NCBI RefSeq assembly: GCF_000332195.1
Contig: NZ_KB235922.1
Span: 5,491,322-5,555,321, forward strand
Direction of reading: 5' to 3'
Origin: Pleurocapsa sp. PCC 7319
GTDB taxonomy: Bacteria; Cyanobacteriota; Cyanobacteriia; Cyanobacteriales; Xenococcaceae
Length of the DNA stretch: 64,000 nucleotides
Below, piece after piece: positions 45,882 through 56,501 of this stretch. The translations under genes and the position numbers were made by a program. The stretch's first letter is position 1. Every line of letters starts with the position of its first letter. Below the pieces are notes generated by a model. The model saw only the letters and a list, made by a program, of their open reading frames with translations, had not been told where the DNA came from and did not search any database.

Positions 45882-46514
45882 TTAGTTAGCAATCCAATTC
45901 AGGCTAACAAAGTAACCTGAATTACCAGAGCGATCGACAATTTTGGTTATATTTTTGAGCTTGAGATTGAAGGGAATAGCGGTGGTAATGTACTTCTGTA
46001 CGTACATCCCAATGTCAGGAGCAAGGTAGTTAGCAGTAAAAGCGGCTATTCCTATACCTAGTAGCTGATGAATTGGTTCTCGTGGCAGGGTAAAGTGAGC
46101 TGTTATAGCCATTCCCGTGGTAAGCATTACAGCAACGGAAGAATTTGTACCACATCGAGGATGAAGTGCTAAATTCCACTCTCCTTGCTGGAGGCGAGTT
46201 AAAGCTGAAGCTACTGCCTTTCTTAACTTGTTGGGGTTTATATCACCATAGAGATAAAACCCTTTTTCAGTAGAAAGCCCACCAATAGTTTCATTATCAG
46301 TGGACAAATAATTAATAGAAAATTTATTTTTCTTCGAGTTGAGTGGATTGCTTAACATCCAAACAGTAGCATGTTCCAATGCGTGAACCTGACGTATGAT
46401 AAGCAACTCCTTTAAGCCAGGAATAAAGCCGAGCTGTTTAATTATTTCACTATCTTGATTGGGATTAGTGAGGGCAAAATCAAATCCTGCAATATTGTAA
46501 GTGGCATCGCTCAT
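45882..46514 (-). CDS. Conserved protein of unknown function (DUF6391-like)
   Basis: A 210-residue protein from the ATG at 46514 (MSDATYNIAGFDF). It contains the conserved segment LIIRQVHALEHATVWML, a central part GGLSTEKGFYLYG, HPRCGTNSSVAV and a hydrophobic C-terminal third with two likely membrane segments. I recall this pattern as DUF6391 in cyanobacteria; no function is known. The HALEH pattern could bind metal, which is inference. The frame extends to 46658 but the extra 48 residues look unconserved. It converges on chlG with 3 bases between stops. Confidence 0.7.
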   Translation of the reverse strand: MSDATYNIAGFDFALTNPNQDSEIIKQLGFIPGLKELLIIRQVHALEHATVWMLSNPLNSKKNKFSINYLSTDNETIGGLSTEKGFYLYGDINPNKLRKAVASALTRLQQGEWNLALHPRCGTNSSVAVMLTTGMAITAHFTLPREPIHQLLGIGIAAFTANYLAPDIGMYVQKYITTAIPFNLKLKNITKIVDRSGNSGYFVSLNWIAN

Positions 46515-46791
46515 AATTGTTTCAGACGATCGCTCATGGTATTCAGTATCAGGAATTTTATGGCTATTGCTGCTTTCATTAATACTGAAGATACATAATT
46601 TTATAGTTTTAATCGTTTCAATTATTGTATCGTCTGCAATCGAAGGATTTAAGACCAAATGAGACCATCTAGGCAGTACTTTTCAGTCTTTCGAGTTTTT
46701 TAACTCTCAACACAATATTAATTATTTGTTTGTCATTGAACTCTAAAAGCTAATTTTTACCATTCCTCATACCAAGTAACTACTCCCAACC

Positions 46792-48384
46792 CTAGACTAC
46801 ACTTGGCAAAAGCTGTATCAAAATTTCGATTTTCTGACGTAAGCTAATTAAGATTTTCTTCAACCGGAGCGGTGCTTCTGATTTTGGCTGTAGCTGGGAA
46901 ATATTTGTTGATTCTATTTCAGGAATGGTAAGCGCAACCTGATCTTCAGTTAACTCAACTGATTTGGGTTGGGGTATGTCAATGGTTGCTAACGGTTCTT
47001 CTTTAACAGAATCAACTTTTTCAATTGTCATCGTTTTAGCCGGTTTTTCTGGCTCAACTTCAATATTTGGCAACTCTGGTTTAACAAACTCAGATTCACT
47101 GGTTTCAATATCAGGTATTACTTCTGAATCATTGTTATCTTGAGTTTCTGGCGAGACTTCTGATTCCTTGTTCAAGCTCTCAGCAGGGGATGCTTCCGAT
47201 TCTTCTACTGATTTGGGGCTATCTTGTTTCGTTATTGTCTCTGAGGCAGCATTAGCCTTTGAATTGGGAATTGCTCTTAACTGATTGTCTTCTGTTGTTG
47301 TTATTTCTAATTCTGTTTCTGTTTCTGTTTCTGTTTCTGGTTCTGTTTCTGATTCAGAAGTATCTTCCGAATCTTCAGAGATAATTTCGGATTCAATAAG
47401 ATTATTTTCGGGTTCAACTAATGGTTCAATAATTTCTGCTGCTTCCTCTGGCAGAATATAATAATTCTGCTCAACTATTGCATGAGCTTCTGTGGGAGAA
47501 ATTTTATTTGTAACTAATTTAGCTAAAGTATCGGTTTGTCCCGGAGCGTAATTTATTACCCTAACCGTATTGTTAAAAGTATTTTCAATATTATTTCCTG
47601 TTTCATCAATCAATTCTAGCTGAATCCAATTGTTTCCTTGGTTGAATCCTGTTAAGTAAATTGGCTGCCAATTTTCGAGAATAAAACTTGTTCCGTTAAC
47701 AGTTGCTCTAATACGCCAATCTTGGACTTCTGAACTACTTTGGGCTACGGAATGTAGCGGAGCATTGGTTAAATAATAATCAAGCATCAACGGCTCCGCA
47801 CTATAAGTTCCAGTCGGATTACTATAGGTCAATAAAGGTAAATTTGGATCAGGACGATTATCATTAGTTTCTGTTAAAACACTAAAAGTTGTTTGAGCAT
47901 AAGCACCTTCATTTTTAAAACTTTCTCCCCAAGGACTAGTAGCAAAGACTCTAATGGTGTGTGTTCCTGGAGAGAGGTTCTCTAAGATTATTGGCTCATC
48001 TAGATTGTATAGAGGTCGAGATGGTTCATTGTCTAATATCAAATTGAGATGATTACCAAGCCTGAGTTTATCATCTTGAAATATTGGTAAGTCTTGTACT
48101 TGTAATTCAACAGTAATATCGGTTTGATTCAATACTTGTTCAGCTTCGGGTGAGATAATCTGGACTTGAGGAGCGTATTGTTCCAGCTCTTTATTTAATT
48201 CTTTAATCGTTTTAGGTGTGGCTATTTCAGCTAAGTTGCTGTTTGGAGAAGATGTGGAGTTGATGCTGTTATCGAAACTTTTTCCCAAAATATCCAAAGG
48301 ATTACCAATTCCGACCTGTCCACAACCAACTAAATAACTCAAACAGATGAATAATAAGCAAAATTTAATAGTTTTCATTGACAT
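46792..48384 (-). CDS. Lipoprotein with acidic Glu/Ser/Thr-rich region
   Basis: A 530-residue exported protein. A signal peptide ends in a lipobox (LSYLVGCGQ), so the Cys near residue 21 should be lipid-modified. Residues about 70-290 look folded: two beta-rich, Ig-like stretches (VTVELQVQDLP with LSPGTHTIRVFATSPWGE; later WQPIYLTGFNQGNNWIQLELID). The remaining 200 residues are low-complexity and acidic, with a Glu-Thr run near 350, probably disordered. No catalytic motif is recognised. ATG 48384 or 48378 could be the start. Confidence 0.65.
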   Translation of the reverse strand: MSMKTIKFCLLFICLSYLVGCGQVGIGNPLDILGKSFDNSINSTSSPNSNLAEIATPKTIKELNKELEQYAPQVQIISPEAEQVLNQTDITVELQVQDLPIFQDDKLRLGNHLNLILDNEPSRPLYNLDEPIILENLSPGTHTIRVFATSPWGESFKNEGAYAQTTFSVLTETNDNRPDPNLPLLTYSNPTGTYSAEPLMLDYYLTNAPLHSVAQSSSEVQDWRIRATVNGTSFILENWQPIYLTGFNQGNNWIQLELIDETGNNIENTFNNTVRVINYAPGQTDTLAKLVTNKISPTEAHAIVEQNYYILPEEAAEIIEPLVEPENNLIESEIISEDSEDTSESETEPETETETETELEITTTEDNQLRAIPNSKANAASETITKQDSPKSVEESEASPAESLNKESEVSPETQDNNDSEVIPDIETSESEFVKPELPNIEVEPEKPAKTMTIEKVDSVKEEPLATIDIPQPKSVELTEDQVALTIPEIESTNISQLQPKSEAPLRLKKILISLRQKIEILIQLLPSVV

Positions 48385-48671
48385 CCATCAATAATTTACA
48401 AATAAAAAAATTGTCAAGACTTCAAGCAAATTTGAATCAATCCTTTCCCTTTACTAAATTACATCAGGATCTGAAACATTTTGAGCAAGCTGATCATATT
48501 GCTTTTTGTAAAGATAATTTGTGTTTTGTATACTTTTGCCGAAAAACTTCGGAGGTGGAAACCTTGATAAATCAATAGTCGCGTCCATTTAAAATTTTGT
48601 TAAGCTTTCCCAAGATTGCCGAGTTCTGAGCCTTATGATCATATAAAGTAATGCCTGTAGCTTAAACTCTA

Positions 48672-48807
48672 AACCTAAAGGAGGAAAGCTATCTTAGGTT
48701 ATATAAAAAGCAGTGATTTTCGCTGAACTTTTTACATAATAAAGAACTTATTCTTCGGAATAAGAAAGTCTAAATCTAAAATCTATTGCCCTGAGAGGAG
48801 AATCCTC
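48672..48807 (+). promoter_or_regulatory. psaA leader with two hairpins
   Basis: Two perfect 7-bp stems lie upstream of psaA. AACCTAA/TTAGGTT (48672-48678 with 48694-48700) holds AGGAGG in its loop although no start codon follows. CTTATTC/GAATAAG (48747-48753 with 48758-48764) closes a C(UUCG)G tetraloop. The psaA ribosome-binding site is GAGAGGAG, just before the ATG. I could not place promoter boxes or HLR1 elements with certainty. Confidence 0.55.
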
Positions 48808-51072
48808 ATGACAATCAGTCCTCAAAAAGAAGAGGCGAAAGTCAAGGTAACAGTTGATGTAGATCCAGTTCCTACTTCTTTCGAGAAGTGGGGAAAGCCA
48901 GGTCACTTTGACCGAACTTTAGCCAGAGGTCCTAAGACTACCACCTGGATTTGGAATCTTCACGCTGATGCTCATGATTTTGACAGTCATACCAGTGACT
49001 TAGAAGATATTTCGCGAAAAATATTTAGCGCGCACTTTGGTCACCTAGCGGTGGTTTTTGTTTGGTTAAGCGGAATGTATTTCCACGGAGCCCGTTTTTC
49101 CAACTATGAAGCTTGGTTAAGTGATCCCACAGCGATCAAGCCTAGCGCGCAAGTAGTATGGCCAATCGTTGGTCAAGGAATTTTAAATGGCGATGTGGGC
49201 GGTGGCTTCCACGGAATTCAGATTACTTCTGGTTTCTTCTATTTGTGGAGAGCTTCTGGATTCACCAATAGTTACCAGCTATACTGCACTGCTATTGGTG
49301 GATTAGTGATGGCTGCCCTGATGATCTTTGCGGGTTGGTTCCACTACCACAAAAAAGCTCCTAAATTGGAATGGTTCCAGAACGTGGAATCAATGATGAA
49401 CCACCATTTGGCTGGTTTATTAGGCTTAGGTTCTTTGGGTTGGGCTGGACACCAAATTCACGTATCATTGCCAATCAACAAACTTTTAGATGCAGGAGTA
49501 GCTCCAGCAGATATCCCTCTACCCCATGAATTTATTTTGAATGGTGGTAGTAAAATGGCTGAGCTATATCCTAGTTTTGCCGAAGGGTTAAGACCATTTT
49601 TCACCTTGAACTGGGGTGTATATTCTGACTTCTTGACCTTCAAAGGTGGTTTGAATCCAGTAACAGGTGGATTATGGTTGTCTGACACAGCTCACCATCA
49701 CTTAGCGATCGCTGTACTGTTTATTATTGCTGGTCATATGTACCGTACCAACTACGGTATTGGTCACAGCATGAAAGAAATTCTTGACGGTCATCAAGGC
49801 GATCCTTTGCTGTTTGGTGGTAAAGGGCACCAAGGTCTTTATGAAGTTCTGACAACTTCTTGGCATGCTCAATTGGCAGTTAACCTGGCTCTGCTTGGTT
49901 CTCTGACAATTATTGTTGCCCAGCATATGTATGCGATGCCTCCTTATCCATATCAAGCGATTGACTATGGTACTCAAATATCGTTATTCACTCATCACAT
50001 GTGGATTGGTGGATTTCTGATTGTTGGTGCTGGAGCGCACGGTGCTATCTATATGGTGCGTGACTATGACCCGGCAAAGAATGTTGATAATGTGATCGAC
50101 CGTGTGCTTCGTGTTCGCGATGCGATTATCTCTCACCTGAACTGGGTATGTATATTCCTCGGCTTTCATAGCTTTGGATTGTATATCCATAACGACACCA
50201 TGAGAGCTTTGGGTCGTCCCCAAGATATGTTCTCCGATACAGCAATTCAGCTACAGCCCATCTTTGCTCAGTGGATCCAAAATATCCATACTCTTGCTCC
50301 CGGCAATACTGCTCCAACAGCTTTAGAGCCAGTCAGCCATGCTTTTGGTGGTGGTGTAGTAGCGGTTGGAGGCAAGGTGGCAATGATGCCTATTGCTTTA
50401 GGTACTGCTGACTTTATGGTTCACCATATCCACGCATTTACAATCCATGTAACTGTATTAATTCTGTTGAAAGGTGTTCTCTACGCTCGTAGTTCTCGCC
50501 TTATTCCAGATAAAGGAAACCTCGGCTTCCGCTTCCCTTGCGATGGTCCTGGTCGTGGTGGTACTTGTCAAGTATCAGGCTGGGATCACGTATTCCTCGG
50601 CTTGTTCTGGATGTATAATTCCATCTCTGTGGTGATTTTCCACTTTAGTTGGAAGATGCAGTCGGATGTATGGGGAACAGTTTCTCCAGATGGTACGGTG
50701 TCCCATATAACTGCTGGTAACTTTGCCCAGAGTGCAATTTGTATCAATGGTTGGTTACGTGATTTCTTGTGGGCGCAAGCTTCTCAAGTAATTAATAGTT
50801 ATGGTTCAGCCCTATCTGCTTACGGCATTATGTTCTTAGCCGGTCACTTTATCTTTGCGTTTAGCTTGATGTTCCTCTTCAGTGGACGTGGCTATTGGCA
50901 AGAACTTATTGAGTCAATTGTTTGGGCTCATAATAAGTTAAAAGTAGCTCCAGCTATTCAACCTCGTGCTTTAAGTATTACTCAAGGTCGCGCAGTGGGT
51001 GTAGCTCACTACCTTTTAGGAGGAATTGTTACCACTTGGGCATTCTTCTTAGCAAGGACGCTTTCGTTGTAG
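48808..51072 (+). CDS. psaA: Photosystem I P700 apoprotein A1
   Basis: Core reaction-centre subunit in the thylakoid membrane. With PsaB it binds P700, A0, phylloquinone A1, the FX cluster and most antenna chlorophylls. The 754 residues are full length with eleven transmembrane helices. The FX-binding loop [12 protein letters not shown] gives two of the four cluster ligands (Cys578 and Cys587). Many His residues in helices ([23 protein letters not shown]) ligate chlorophyll. psaB follows 299 bases downstream, the usual dicistronic order. Confidence 0.99.
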   Translation: MTISPQKEEAKVKVTVDVDPVPTSFEKWGKPGHFDRTLARGPKTTTWIWNLHADAHDFDSHTSDLEDISRKIFSAHFGHLAVVFVWLSGMYFHGARFSNYEAWLSDPTAIKPSAQVVWPIVGQGILNGDVGGGFHGIQITSGFFYLWRASGFTNSYQLYCTAIGGLVMAALMIFAGWFHYHKKAPKLEWFQNVESMMNHHLAGLLGLGSLGWAGHQIHVSLPINKLLDAGVAPADIPLPHEFILNGGSKMAELYPSFAEGLRPFFTLNWGVYSDFLTFKGGLNPVTGGLWLSDTAHHHLAIAVLFIIAGHMYRTNYGIGHSMKEILDGHQGDPLLFGGKGHQGLYEVLTTSWHAQLAVNLALLGSLTIIVAQHMYAMPPYPYQAIDYGTQISLFTHHMWIGGFLIVGAGAHGAIYMVRDYDPAKNVDNVIDRVLRVRDAIISHLNWVCIFLGFHSFGLYIHNDTMRALGRPQDMFSDTAIQLQPIFAQWIQNIHTLAPGNTAPTALEPVSHAFGGGVVAVGGKVAMMPIALGTADFMVHHIHAFTIHVTVLILLKGVLYARSSRLIPDKGNLGFRFPCDGPGRGGTCQVSGWDHVFLGLFWMYNSISVVIFHFSWKMQSDVWGTVSPDGTVSHITAGNFAQSAICINGWLRDFLWAQASQVINSYGSALSAYGIMFLAGHFIFAFSLMFLFSGRGYWQELIESIVWAHNKLKVAPAIQPRALSITQGRAVGVAHYLLGGIVTTWAFFLARTLSL

Positions 51073-51161
51073 ATGTACTTAGAAGTTCTGCCAGTCTCTC
51101 AAGATGGTTAAAGCTTAAATAGTTGAATCTGTCTTGTGAGATTGGCTAGTATAACCATAAC

Positions 51162-51231
51162 CTTGAACCTCTGTTCAAGATTAGTATTCGCGAAGAAAAC
51201 TCAGCGGTAAATGACTGAGTCAGTGGACTCA
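51162..51231 (+). other. Two hairpins in the psaA-psaB spacer
   Basis: CTTGAAC-CTCT-GTTCAAG (51162-51179) is a perfect 7-bp hairpin, and TGAGTC-AGTG-GACTCA (51216-51231) a perfect 6-bp hairpin. Neither is followed by a T-run, so they look more like processing or stability elements than terminators. The whole spacer 51073-51371 has no gene. Confidence 0.5.
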
Positions 51232-51371
51232 TTTAGCAGCCGTGTTTTAATAAAATTACCGCCCAGTAATATTTAATATTGAAGGTGGTAACAAAAAGCC
51301 AAAAATGAGTAGTAAATAATAGCAATATTAGCCTCATTTTTCACCCTACAGGAGAATTCTACCCATAACCT

Positions 51372-53600
51372 ATGGCAACTAAATTCCCGAAATTTAGCCA
51401 GGATCTCGCACAAGATCCGACTACTCGTCGGATTTGGTACGGAATTGCCACTGCTCATGACTTTGAGCTGCATGATGGTATGACTGAAGAAAATCTGTAT
51501 CAAAAGATTTTCGCCTCTCATTTTGGTCATATAGCAATCATCTTTTTGTGGACTTCTGGTACCCTGTTCCACGTAGCTTGGCAAGGTAACTTTGAACAGT
51601 GGATAAAAGATCCTTTAAACATAAGCCCAATCGCACATGCGATTTGGGATCCCCACTTTGGTAAAGGTGCGATCGATGCTTTTACTCAGGGTGGTGCTTC
51701 TAGCCCCGTAAATATTGCCTACTCTGGGGTATACCATTGGTTTTATACCATTGGGATGACAACCAACCAAGAGCTTTACCAAGGATCGATCTTCTTATTG
51801 ATTCTTTCCTCTCTATTTTTGTTTGCTGGTTGGTTACACTTGCAACCTAAGTTCCGTCCTAGCTTGGCTTGGTTTAAGAATGCTGAGTCTCGTCTCAATC
51901 ACCATTTAGCTGGCTTGTTTGGGGTTAGTTCATTGGCTTGGACTGGACACCTAGTTCATGTTGCTATCCCCGAATCTCGTGGACAGCATGTAGGTTGGGA
52001 TAACTTCCTGTCTACTCCTCCCCATCCCGCAGGTTTAGGACCTTTCTTTAGCCTTAACTGGGGTGTTTATGCTCAGAATCCTGATACTGCTGGTCATGTA
52101 TTTGGTACTTCTGAGGGAGCAGGAACAGCTATCTTGACTTTCCTAGGCGGTTTCCATCCTCAAACTGAGTCTCTCTGGCTGACAGATATTGCTCATCACC
52201 ACTTAGCGATCGCCGTAATCTTTATCATTGCTGGTCATATGTACCGTACTAACTTCGGTATTGGTCACGATATGAAAACGATTATGGCAGCTCACAGACC
52301 TCCTGAAGGTACTCCCTTTGGTGGAATGTTAGGTGAAGGTCATAAAGGAATATATGACACTTATAACAATTCTCTGCACTTCCAATTAGGTTGGCACTTG
52401 GCTTGTTTAGGTGTAATTACCTCCTTAGTGGCTCAGCATATGTATTCGATGCCTTCTTATGCGTTTATTGCTAAGAGCTATACGACTCAAGCTGCTCTGT
52501 ATACCCATCACCAATATATTGCTGGGTTCCTGATGGTCGGTGCGTTTGCTCACGGTGCAATCTTCCTCGTAAGAGATTACGACCCTGAAGCTAATAAAAA
52601 TAACGTATTGTATCGGGTACTAGAACACAAAGAAGCGATTATTTCCCACTTAAGTTGGGTTTCACTCTTCCTAGGTTTCCATACCTTGAGTCTGTATGTT
52701 CACAATGATGTAGTAGTTGCTTTTGGTACTCCTGAAAAGCAAATTCTCATCGAACCAGTTTTTGCTCAATGGATTCAGGCAGCTCACGGTAAAGTGCTAT
52801 ATGGATTTGATACTTTGCTTTCCAATCCTGACAGTCTAGCTGCAACTGCTTGGCCAAATCACGGTGCAGTTTGGCTTTCTGGATGGTTAGATGCGATTAA
52901 TAGTGGTACTAATTCCCTCTTCTTGACCATTGGTCCTGGCGACTTTTTGGTTCACCATGCGATCGCTCTAGGTTTACATACCACAGTTCTTATCCTAGTT
53001 AAGGGTGCTTTAGATGCTCGTGGTTCAAAACTAATGCCCGACAAGAAAGACTTCGGTTTTGCCTTCCCTTGTGATGGTCCTGGCCGTGGCGGTACTTGTG
53101 ATATCTCTGCATGGGATGCCTTTTACCTTGCCATGTTCTGGATGCTCAACACCCTGGGATGGTTGACGTTCTACTGGCATTGGAAACATCTTGGTATATG
53201 GCAGGGTAACGTTGCTACGTTCAACGAAAACTCTACTTACTTGATGGGTTGGTTCCGGGATTATCTCTGGGCAAACTCTGCTCAACTAATCAATGGTTAC
53301 AACCCCTACGGTGTAAACAACCTTTCTGTTTGGGCCTGGATGTTCCTCTTCGGACACCTAGTTTGGGCAACTGGTTTCATGTTCCTCATCTCTTGGCGTG
53401 GTTATTGGCAAGAGTTGATCGAAACTATTGTTTGGGCGCACGAGCGTACTCCTCTAGCTAACTTAGTTCGCTGGAAAGACAAGCCGGTTGCTCTTTCAAT
53501 CGTTCAAGCTCGTGTAGTTGGTTTAGCTCACTTTACAGTTGGCTATATTCTGACCTATGCGGCGTTCTTAATTGCTTCTACTGCTGGTAAGTTTGGCTAG
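51372..53600 (+). CDS. psaB: Photosystem I P700 apoprotein A2
   Basis: Partner of PsaA in the photosystem I heterodimer; 742 residues with eleven transmembrane helices. The FX loop [13 protein letters not shown] supplies Cys567 and Cys576. Chlorophyll-binding His segments ([33 protein letters not shown]) and the C-terminal quinone-site region ([17 protein letters not shown]) are intact. ATG at 51372. A strong terminator follows. Confidence 0.99.
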   Translation: MATKFPKFSQDLAQDPTTRRIWYGIATAHDFELHDGMTEENLYQKIFASHFGHIAIIFLWTSGTLFHVAWQGNFEQWIKDPLNISPIAHAIWDPHFGKGAIDAFTQGGASSPVNIAYSGVYHWFYTIGMTTNQELYQGSIFLLILSSLFLFAGWLHLQPKFRPSLAWFKNAESRLNHHLAGLFGVSSLAWTGHLVHVAIPESRGQHVGWDNFLSTPPHPAGLGPFFSLNWGVYAQNPDTAGHVFGTSEGAGTAILTFLGGFHPQTESLWLTDIAHHHLAIAVIFIIAGHMYRTNFGIGHDMKTIMAAHRPPEGTPFGGMLGEGHKGIYDTYNNSLHFQLGWHLACLGVITSLVAQHMYSMPSYAFIAKSYTTQAALYTHHQYIAGFLMVGAFAHGAIFLVRDYDPEANKNNVLYRVLEHKEAIISHLSWVSLFLGFHTLSLYVHNDVVVAFGTPEKQILIEPVFAQWIQAAHGKVLYGFDTLLSNPDSLAATAWPNHGAVWLSGWLDAINSGTNSLFLTIGPGDFLVHHAIALGLHTTVLILVKGALDARGSKLMPDKKDFGFAFPCDGPGRGGTCDISAWDAFYLAMFWMLNTLGWLTFYWHWKHLGIWQGNVATFNENSTYLMGWFRDYLWANSAQLINGYNPYGVNNLSVWAWMFLFGHLVWATGFMFLISWRGYWQELIETIVWAHERTPLANLVRWKDKPVALSIVQARVVGLAHFTVGYILTYAAFLIASTAGKFG

Positions 53601-53633
53601 CAACAGTTACGACATATCAGGTAGTTAAGCAAT

Positions 53634-53669
53634 AAATTCCTTGCCTTCGGGTAGGGAATTTTTATTTTC
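53634..53669 (+). terminator. Rho-independent terminator of psaB
   Basis: A 12-bp stem with two G-U pairs (53634-53645 with 53650-53661) closes a TTCG tetraloop and runs into a T-rich tract. It lies 33 bases after the psaB stop. Confidence 0.9.
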
Positions 53670-53857
53670 TTTCGGGATTAGATTCCACAGATTGGTCGAG
53701 TTTTGCTCGACAAAATAGACTATGAACAGTTACGCTTTAGACTGAAAATTGGTATTCAATTTGTTGTCAATCAATCTTTAAAATTGCACTTAAAACGATT
53801 GACATATCAAAACATATCTTATACCGTTTTAAATTTAAAAGACAACAGATCGTTTGT

Positions 53858-53885
53858 GTAGGGGCGCATGGCAATGCGCCCCTAC
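53858..53885. repeat. Perfect palindromic repeat GTAGGGGCGCA...TGCGCCCCTAC
   Basis: An 11-bp perfect inverted repeat (53858-53868 and 53875-53885) around a 6-base loop, GC-rich in an AT-rich gap (53601-54106) that holds no gene. It resembles the element at 14805-14830 and looks like a dispersed palindrome family. Confidence 0.85.
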
Positions 53886-54106
53886 GATCAATGTGTAGTC
53901 AAAGCTATTCAATTTAGTATTAAGTAATATTGTATTATTTAATAAATATTTTAATGATTCATAAATTGCATTGATAAGTTGAAATAAGTGCATTTGTATT
54001 GTTTTCGCTCAATTTAAACTAATATAATAGAAAGTATGTTCTTATACAGAAATCATACTATTATCGCTAATTTTGTAAGTAAAAGAGTTATTTTGAGCAA
54101 TTGGTC

Positions 54107-54844
54107 ATGAATAATACTCAAATTGAAAATTCCGCAGAACAGGGGCCGTCAGTACCTGATGCGACCGATTTAATAGAATCGCACCAAGTGGAACAAAAAC
54201 TAGAATTATACGAAGATATATTTAAGCATCAGCAGGAACAAATAGATTTATTAACCAGAGAATTAGAACGGCTTAAAAATTCTCCTAGCAAAACTAAATT
54301 TAGTCAGAAAAGTTGGAAAAGTCTCTGGCGGAGATTAACCCAATATTTTGCCAGTATTCATGGAAGCTCTACTTATCAACCTCGGTTTTCACTTGCTCAA
54401 ATTGTATTTTCATATCTAGGTAGTTTTATTGGGATTGGTGCATTAGCATATCTTAGTATTGTTTCCGACTATCCTTTAATTGCTGCTCCTTTTGGAGCTG
54501 CTGCTGTTTTGGTATTTGCAGTTCCCAATAGTCCTTTAGCTCAACCGCGAAATTTGATCTTTGGCAATTTGATTGGTGGAATTGTCAGTATACTGATGGT
54601 CTATCTTTTTGGTTCAGAAGCTTGGGTGATGGCTTTATCAGTGGCGACCGCAATTAAAGTGATGCAGTTAACTAAAACTTTACATCCTCCTGGAGGTGCT
54701 GTAGCTTTAGTAGGAGTGATGAGCGAGGCTGATTTGAGTTTTTTATTGACCCCAGTGTTGGCCGGTTCAATTATTTTGTTATTTTGCACCTTAGGTTTCA
54801 ATAATCTCATGCCAGAGCGTTCTTATCCTCGCCATTGGTTATAA
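54107..54844 (+). CDS. HPP family integral membrane protein
   Basis: A 245-residue protein. The first 90 residues are cytosolic with a predicted coiled coil (VEQKLELYEDIFKHQQEQ to ELERLKN) and a basic segment. Four transmembrane helices then carry the HPP motif LHPPGGAVALVGV and the preceding AQPRNLIFGNLIGG. Members of this family include a plastid and cyanobacterial nitrite transporter; that role is possible but not shown here, and no nitrate genes are adjacent. ATG at 54107; a TTG two codons earlier is less likely. Confidence 0.85.
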   Translation: MNNTQIENSAEQGPSVPDATDLIESHQVEQKLELYEDIFKHQQEQIDLLTRELERLKNSPSKTKFSQKSWKSLWRRLTQYFASIHGSSTYQPRFSLAQIVFSYLGSFIGIGALAYLSIVSDYPLIAAPFGAAAVLVFAVPNSPLAQPRNLIFGNLIGGIVSILMVYLFGSEAWVMALSVATAIKVMQLTKTLHPPGGAVALVGVMSEADLSFLLTPVLAGSIILLFCTLGFNNLMPERSYPRHWL

Positions 54845-54897
54845 GCTGCACAGTCCATATTTAATTCAATAAATCAATATCTAAAATTAGACAACTT

Positions 54898-55311
54898 GTG
54901 GGCAAGTTAAATAATAAAAGAAAGCGAGTTTTAATAGTAGTTTTGGCGGCAGTTATCGGTAACGCTATAGTAACATCTACACCTACTTTAAATATAGAAA
55001 ACAGTAAAAATATTTTCTTGACATTTGCTAATGTAGTAATGTTTTTGATGGTTTGGGATACTTATTTTGATGAAAAAATTAGTCAAAAAGGTGTTCTATC
55101 TTTCTTGCAAGATTTATTATCTATTACTTTAGTTAGCCTTATTACCACCTTTATTATTTCTAAAGTAATTACTAAAAATATTAATAATTTGATCGCTATT
55201 TTAGGTTCTCTGGGTTGGTTAATTGCTGGCTTGATCGCGGGAGGGGTAACAGGGATTTTAGGTATAGGTTGGGCATTATACTGTGACGATCTTTATCGCA
55301 ATTCAACATAA
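54898..55311 (+). CDS. Small membrane protein of unknown function
   Basis: A 137-residue protein with four likely transmembrane segments: RVLIVVLAAVIGNAIV, IFLTFANVVMFLMVW, LLSITLVSLITTFIIS and a Gly-rich last one (LIAGLIAGGVTGILGIGWAL). A basic N-terminus (GKLNNKRKR) suggests a cytosolic start. No family is recognised. The start is a GTG at 54898. It follows the HPP gene by 53 bases on the same strand, so the two may be cotranscribed. Confidence 0.5.
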   Translation: MGKLNNKRKRVLIVVLAAVIGNAIVTSTPTLNIENSKNIFLTFANVVMFLMVWDTYFDEKISQKGVLSFLQDLLSITLVSLITTFIISKVITKNINNLIAILGSLGWLIAGLIAGGVTGILGIGWALYCDDLYRNST

Positions 55312-55388
55312 AACCCGCTAATTTGTTCAATTAACGGGCAAAAGCGTAAGATGATATTAGCTTATCCTCAGTAAAACTGAGATGTCCC

Positions 55389-56234
55389 CTATACTTCTTG
55401 TCTTGCCAAAAGAACAGGACAGGGAGCTTTGATCCGAATATAATCAGACAAGGAACTACCCAACAGACGATCTATATCAGGTAAATTCTTGGCGATCGAA
55501 GGGCGACGTTCAGGAGAACCCAAAATTAATAAATCAATATTTCTCGCTTCAGCTAAGCTACAAATCTTTTGTGCCGGTCTACCACCTGATAGCAGACATT
55601 GATAGTCAAGACCCATTCTTTTCACTTTGGCGATCGCTGGTGCCAGAATGGGATTATTTTCTATATCTTCTTTCGATAGAGCTAGATTGGGATCTAAATC
55701 AGGGTTGACACGAGTTAAGAATATTTCCGCATCTGAATATCCTTGAAGTAAAGACAAAGCTTCATCCAAAGCATATTGAGCAGAGGGAGACTTGTCGATC
55801 GCCACCATAACTCGTTTCAGCTTTTTGACGTAGATATCGTCTTTGATCAGCAGCATGGAACGATCAGTTAATTGAAATACATACTGGCTCACAGAATTAC
55901 TCAAAATAGACTGTAGTTTACCTAAACCTCTTGAGCCCATGATAATTAAGTCAGCATCAGTATCTTGAGCAACTTTTAACACTGTGGTTTTAGTGTCTCC
56001 TTCTTCAACTATATAACTTACTTTGTCTTTGTCTATTCCCAATTTAGTTACCAGGTCATCAATATTCGATTGTGCAGCTTCTTTGACCTCTTCTGTTTCT
56101 TTGGTGGTTTTGGGTGATACAACACGTAGGATTGATAATTGAGTGTTTTTGGTGGCAGGAAGCTCAAGCAAAATTTTGAGCATATCTTGAGCATTATCGG
56201 CACCAGAATCTGCATATAAGATTTTATTAAGCAT
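55389..56234 (-). CDS. Tandem universal stress protein
   Basis: A 281-residue protein made of two UspA domains (about 1-135 and 140-281). The first carries the nucleotide-binding pattern LIIMGSRGLGKLQSILSNSVSQYV; the second carries LLILGSPERR and LLGSSLSDYI, a less complete version. Tandem Usp proteins act in stress survival, often by binding ATP or another ligand; the trigger here is unknown. ATG at 56234. A hairpin at 55314-55338 lies in the convergent gap. Confidence 0.9.
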   Translation of the reverse strand: MLNKILYADSGADNAQDMLKILLELPATKNTQLSILRVVSPKTTKETEEVKEAAQSNIDDLVTKLGIDKDKVSYIVEEGDTKTTVLKVAQDTDADLIIMGSRGLGKLQSILSNSVSQYVFQLTDRSMLLIKDDIYVKKLKRVMVAIDKSPSAQYALDEALSLLQGYSDAEIFLTRVNPDLDPNLALSKEDIENNPILAPAIAKVKRMGLDYQCLLSGGRPAQKICSLAEARNIDLLILGSPERRPSIAKNLPDIDRLLGSSLSDYIRIKAPCPVLLARQEV

Positions 56235-56501
56235 TTCTCACCCTAAATATTTTGATCACATTTGATTTTTCTGATGATTATAGATTACTGCTAATTCCAA
56301 CCCTAAAGATTATTAGCGTGTAGAAAACTTACATTTGTTAAATTAATTTCTAAAATTAACTGGGATAAATTTTCTGTCTCAAAAAGAACAGTACTGCTCT
56401 GAATGAAATTTAATCAACAGCTTGAAATGCTGTGAATAAAATGTATTTTGTGGATTTGTGTCATCTTAATAAAGGCGTAAATTGATTAGTTAAGGTTGGC
56501 A

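Noticed and set aside
48378-48578. 66-residue plus-strand frame upstream of psaA
   Set aside because: Needs a TTG start inside the lipoprotein gene's 5' end, shows no ribosome-binding site and no recognisable motif.
48721-48807. HLR1 light-response elements in front of psaA
   Set aside because: Only a single partial match (TTTACAT) is present, not the pair of direct repeats expected.
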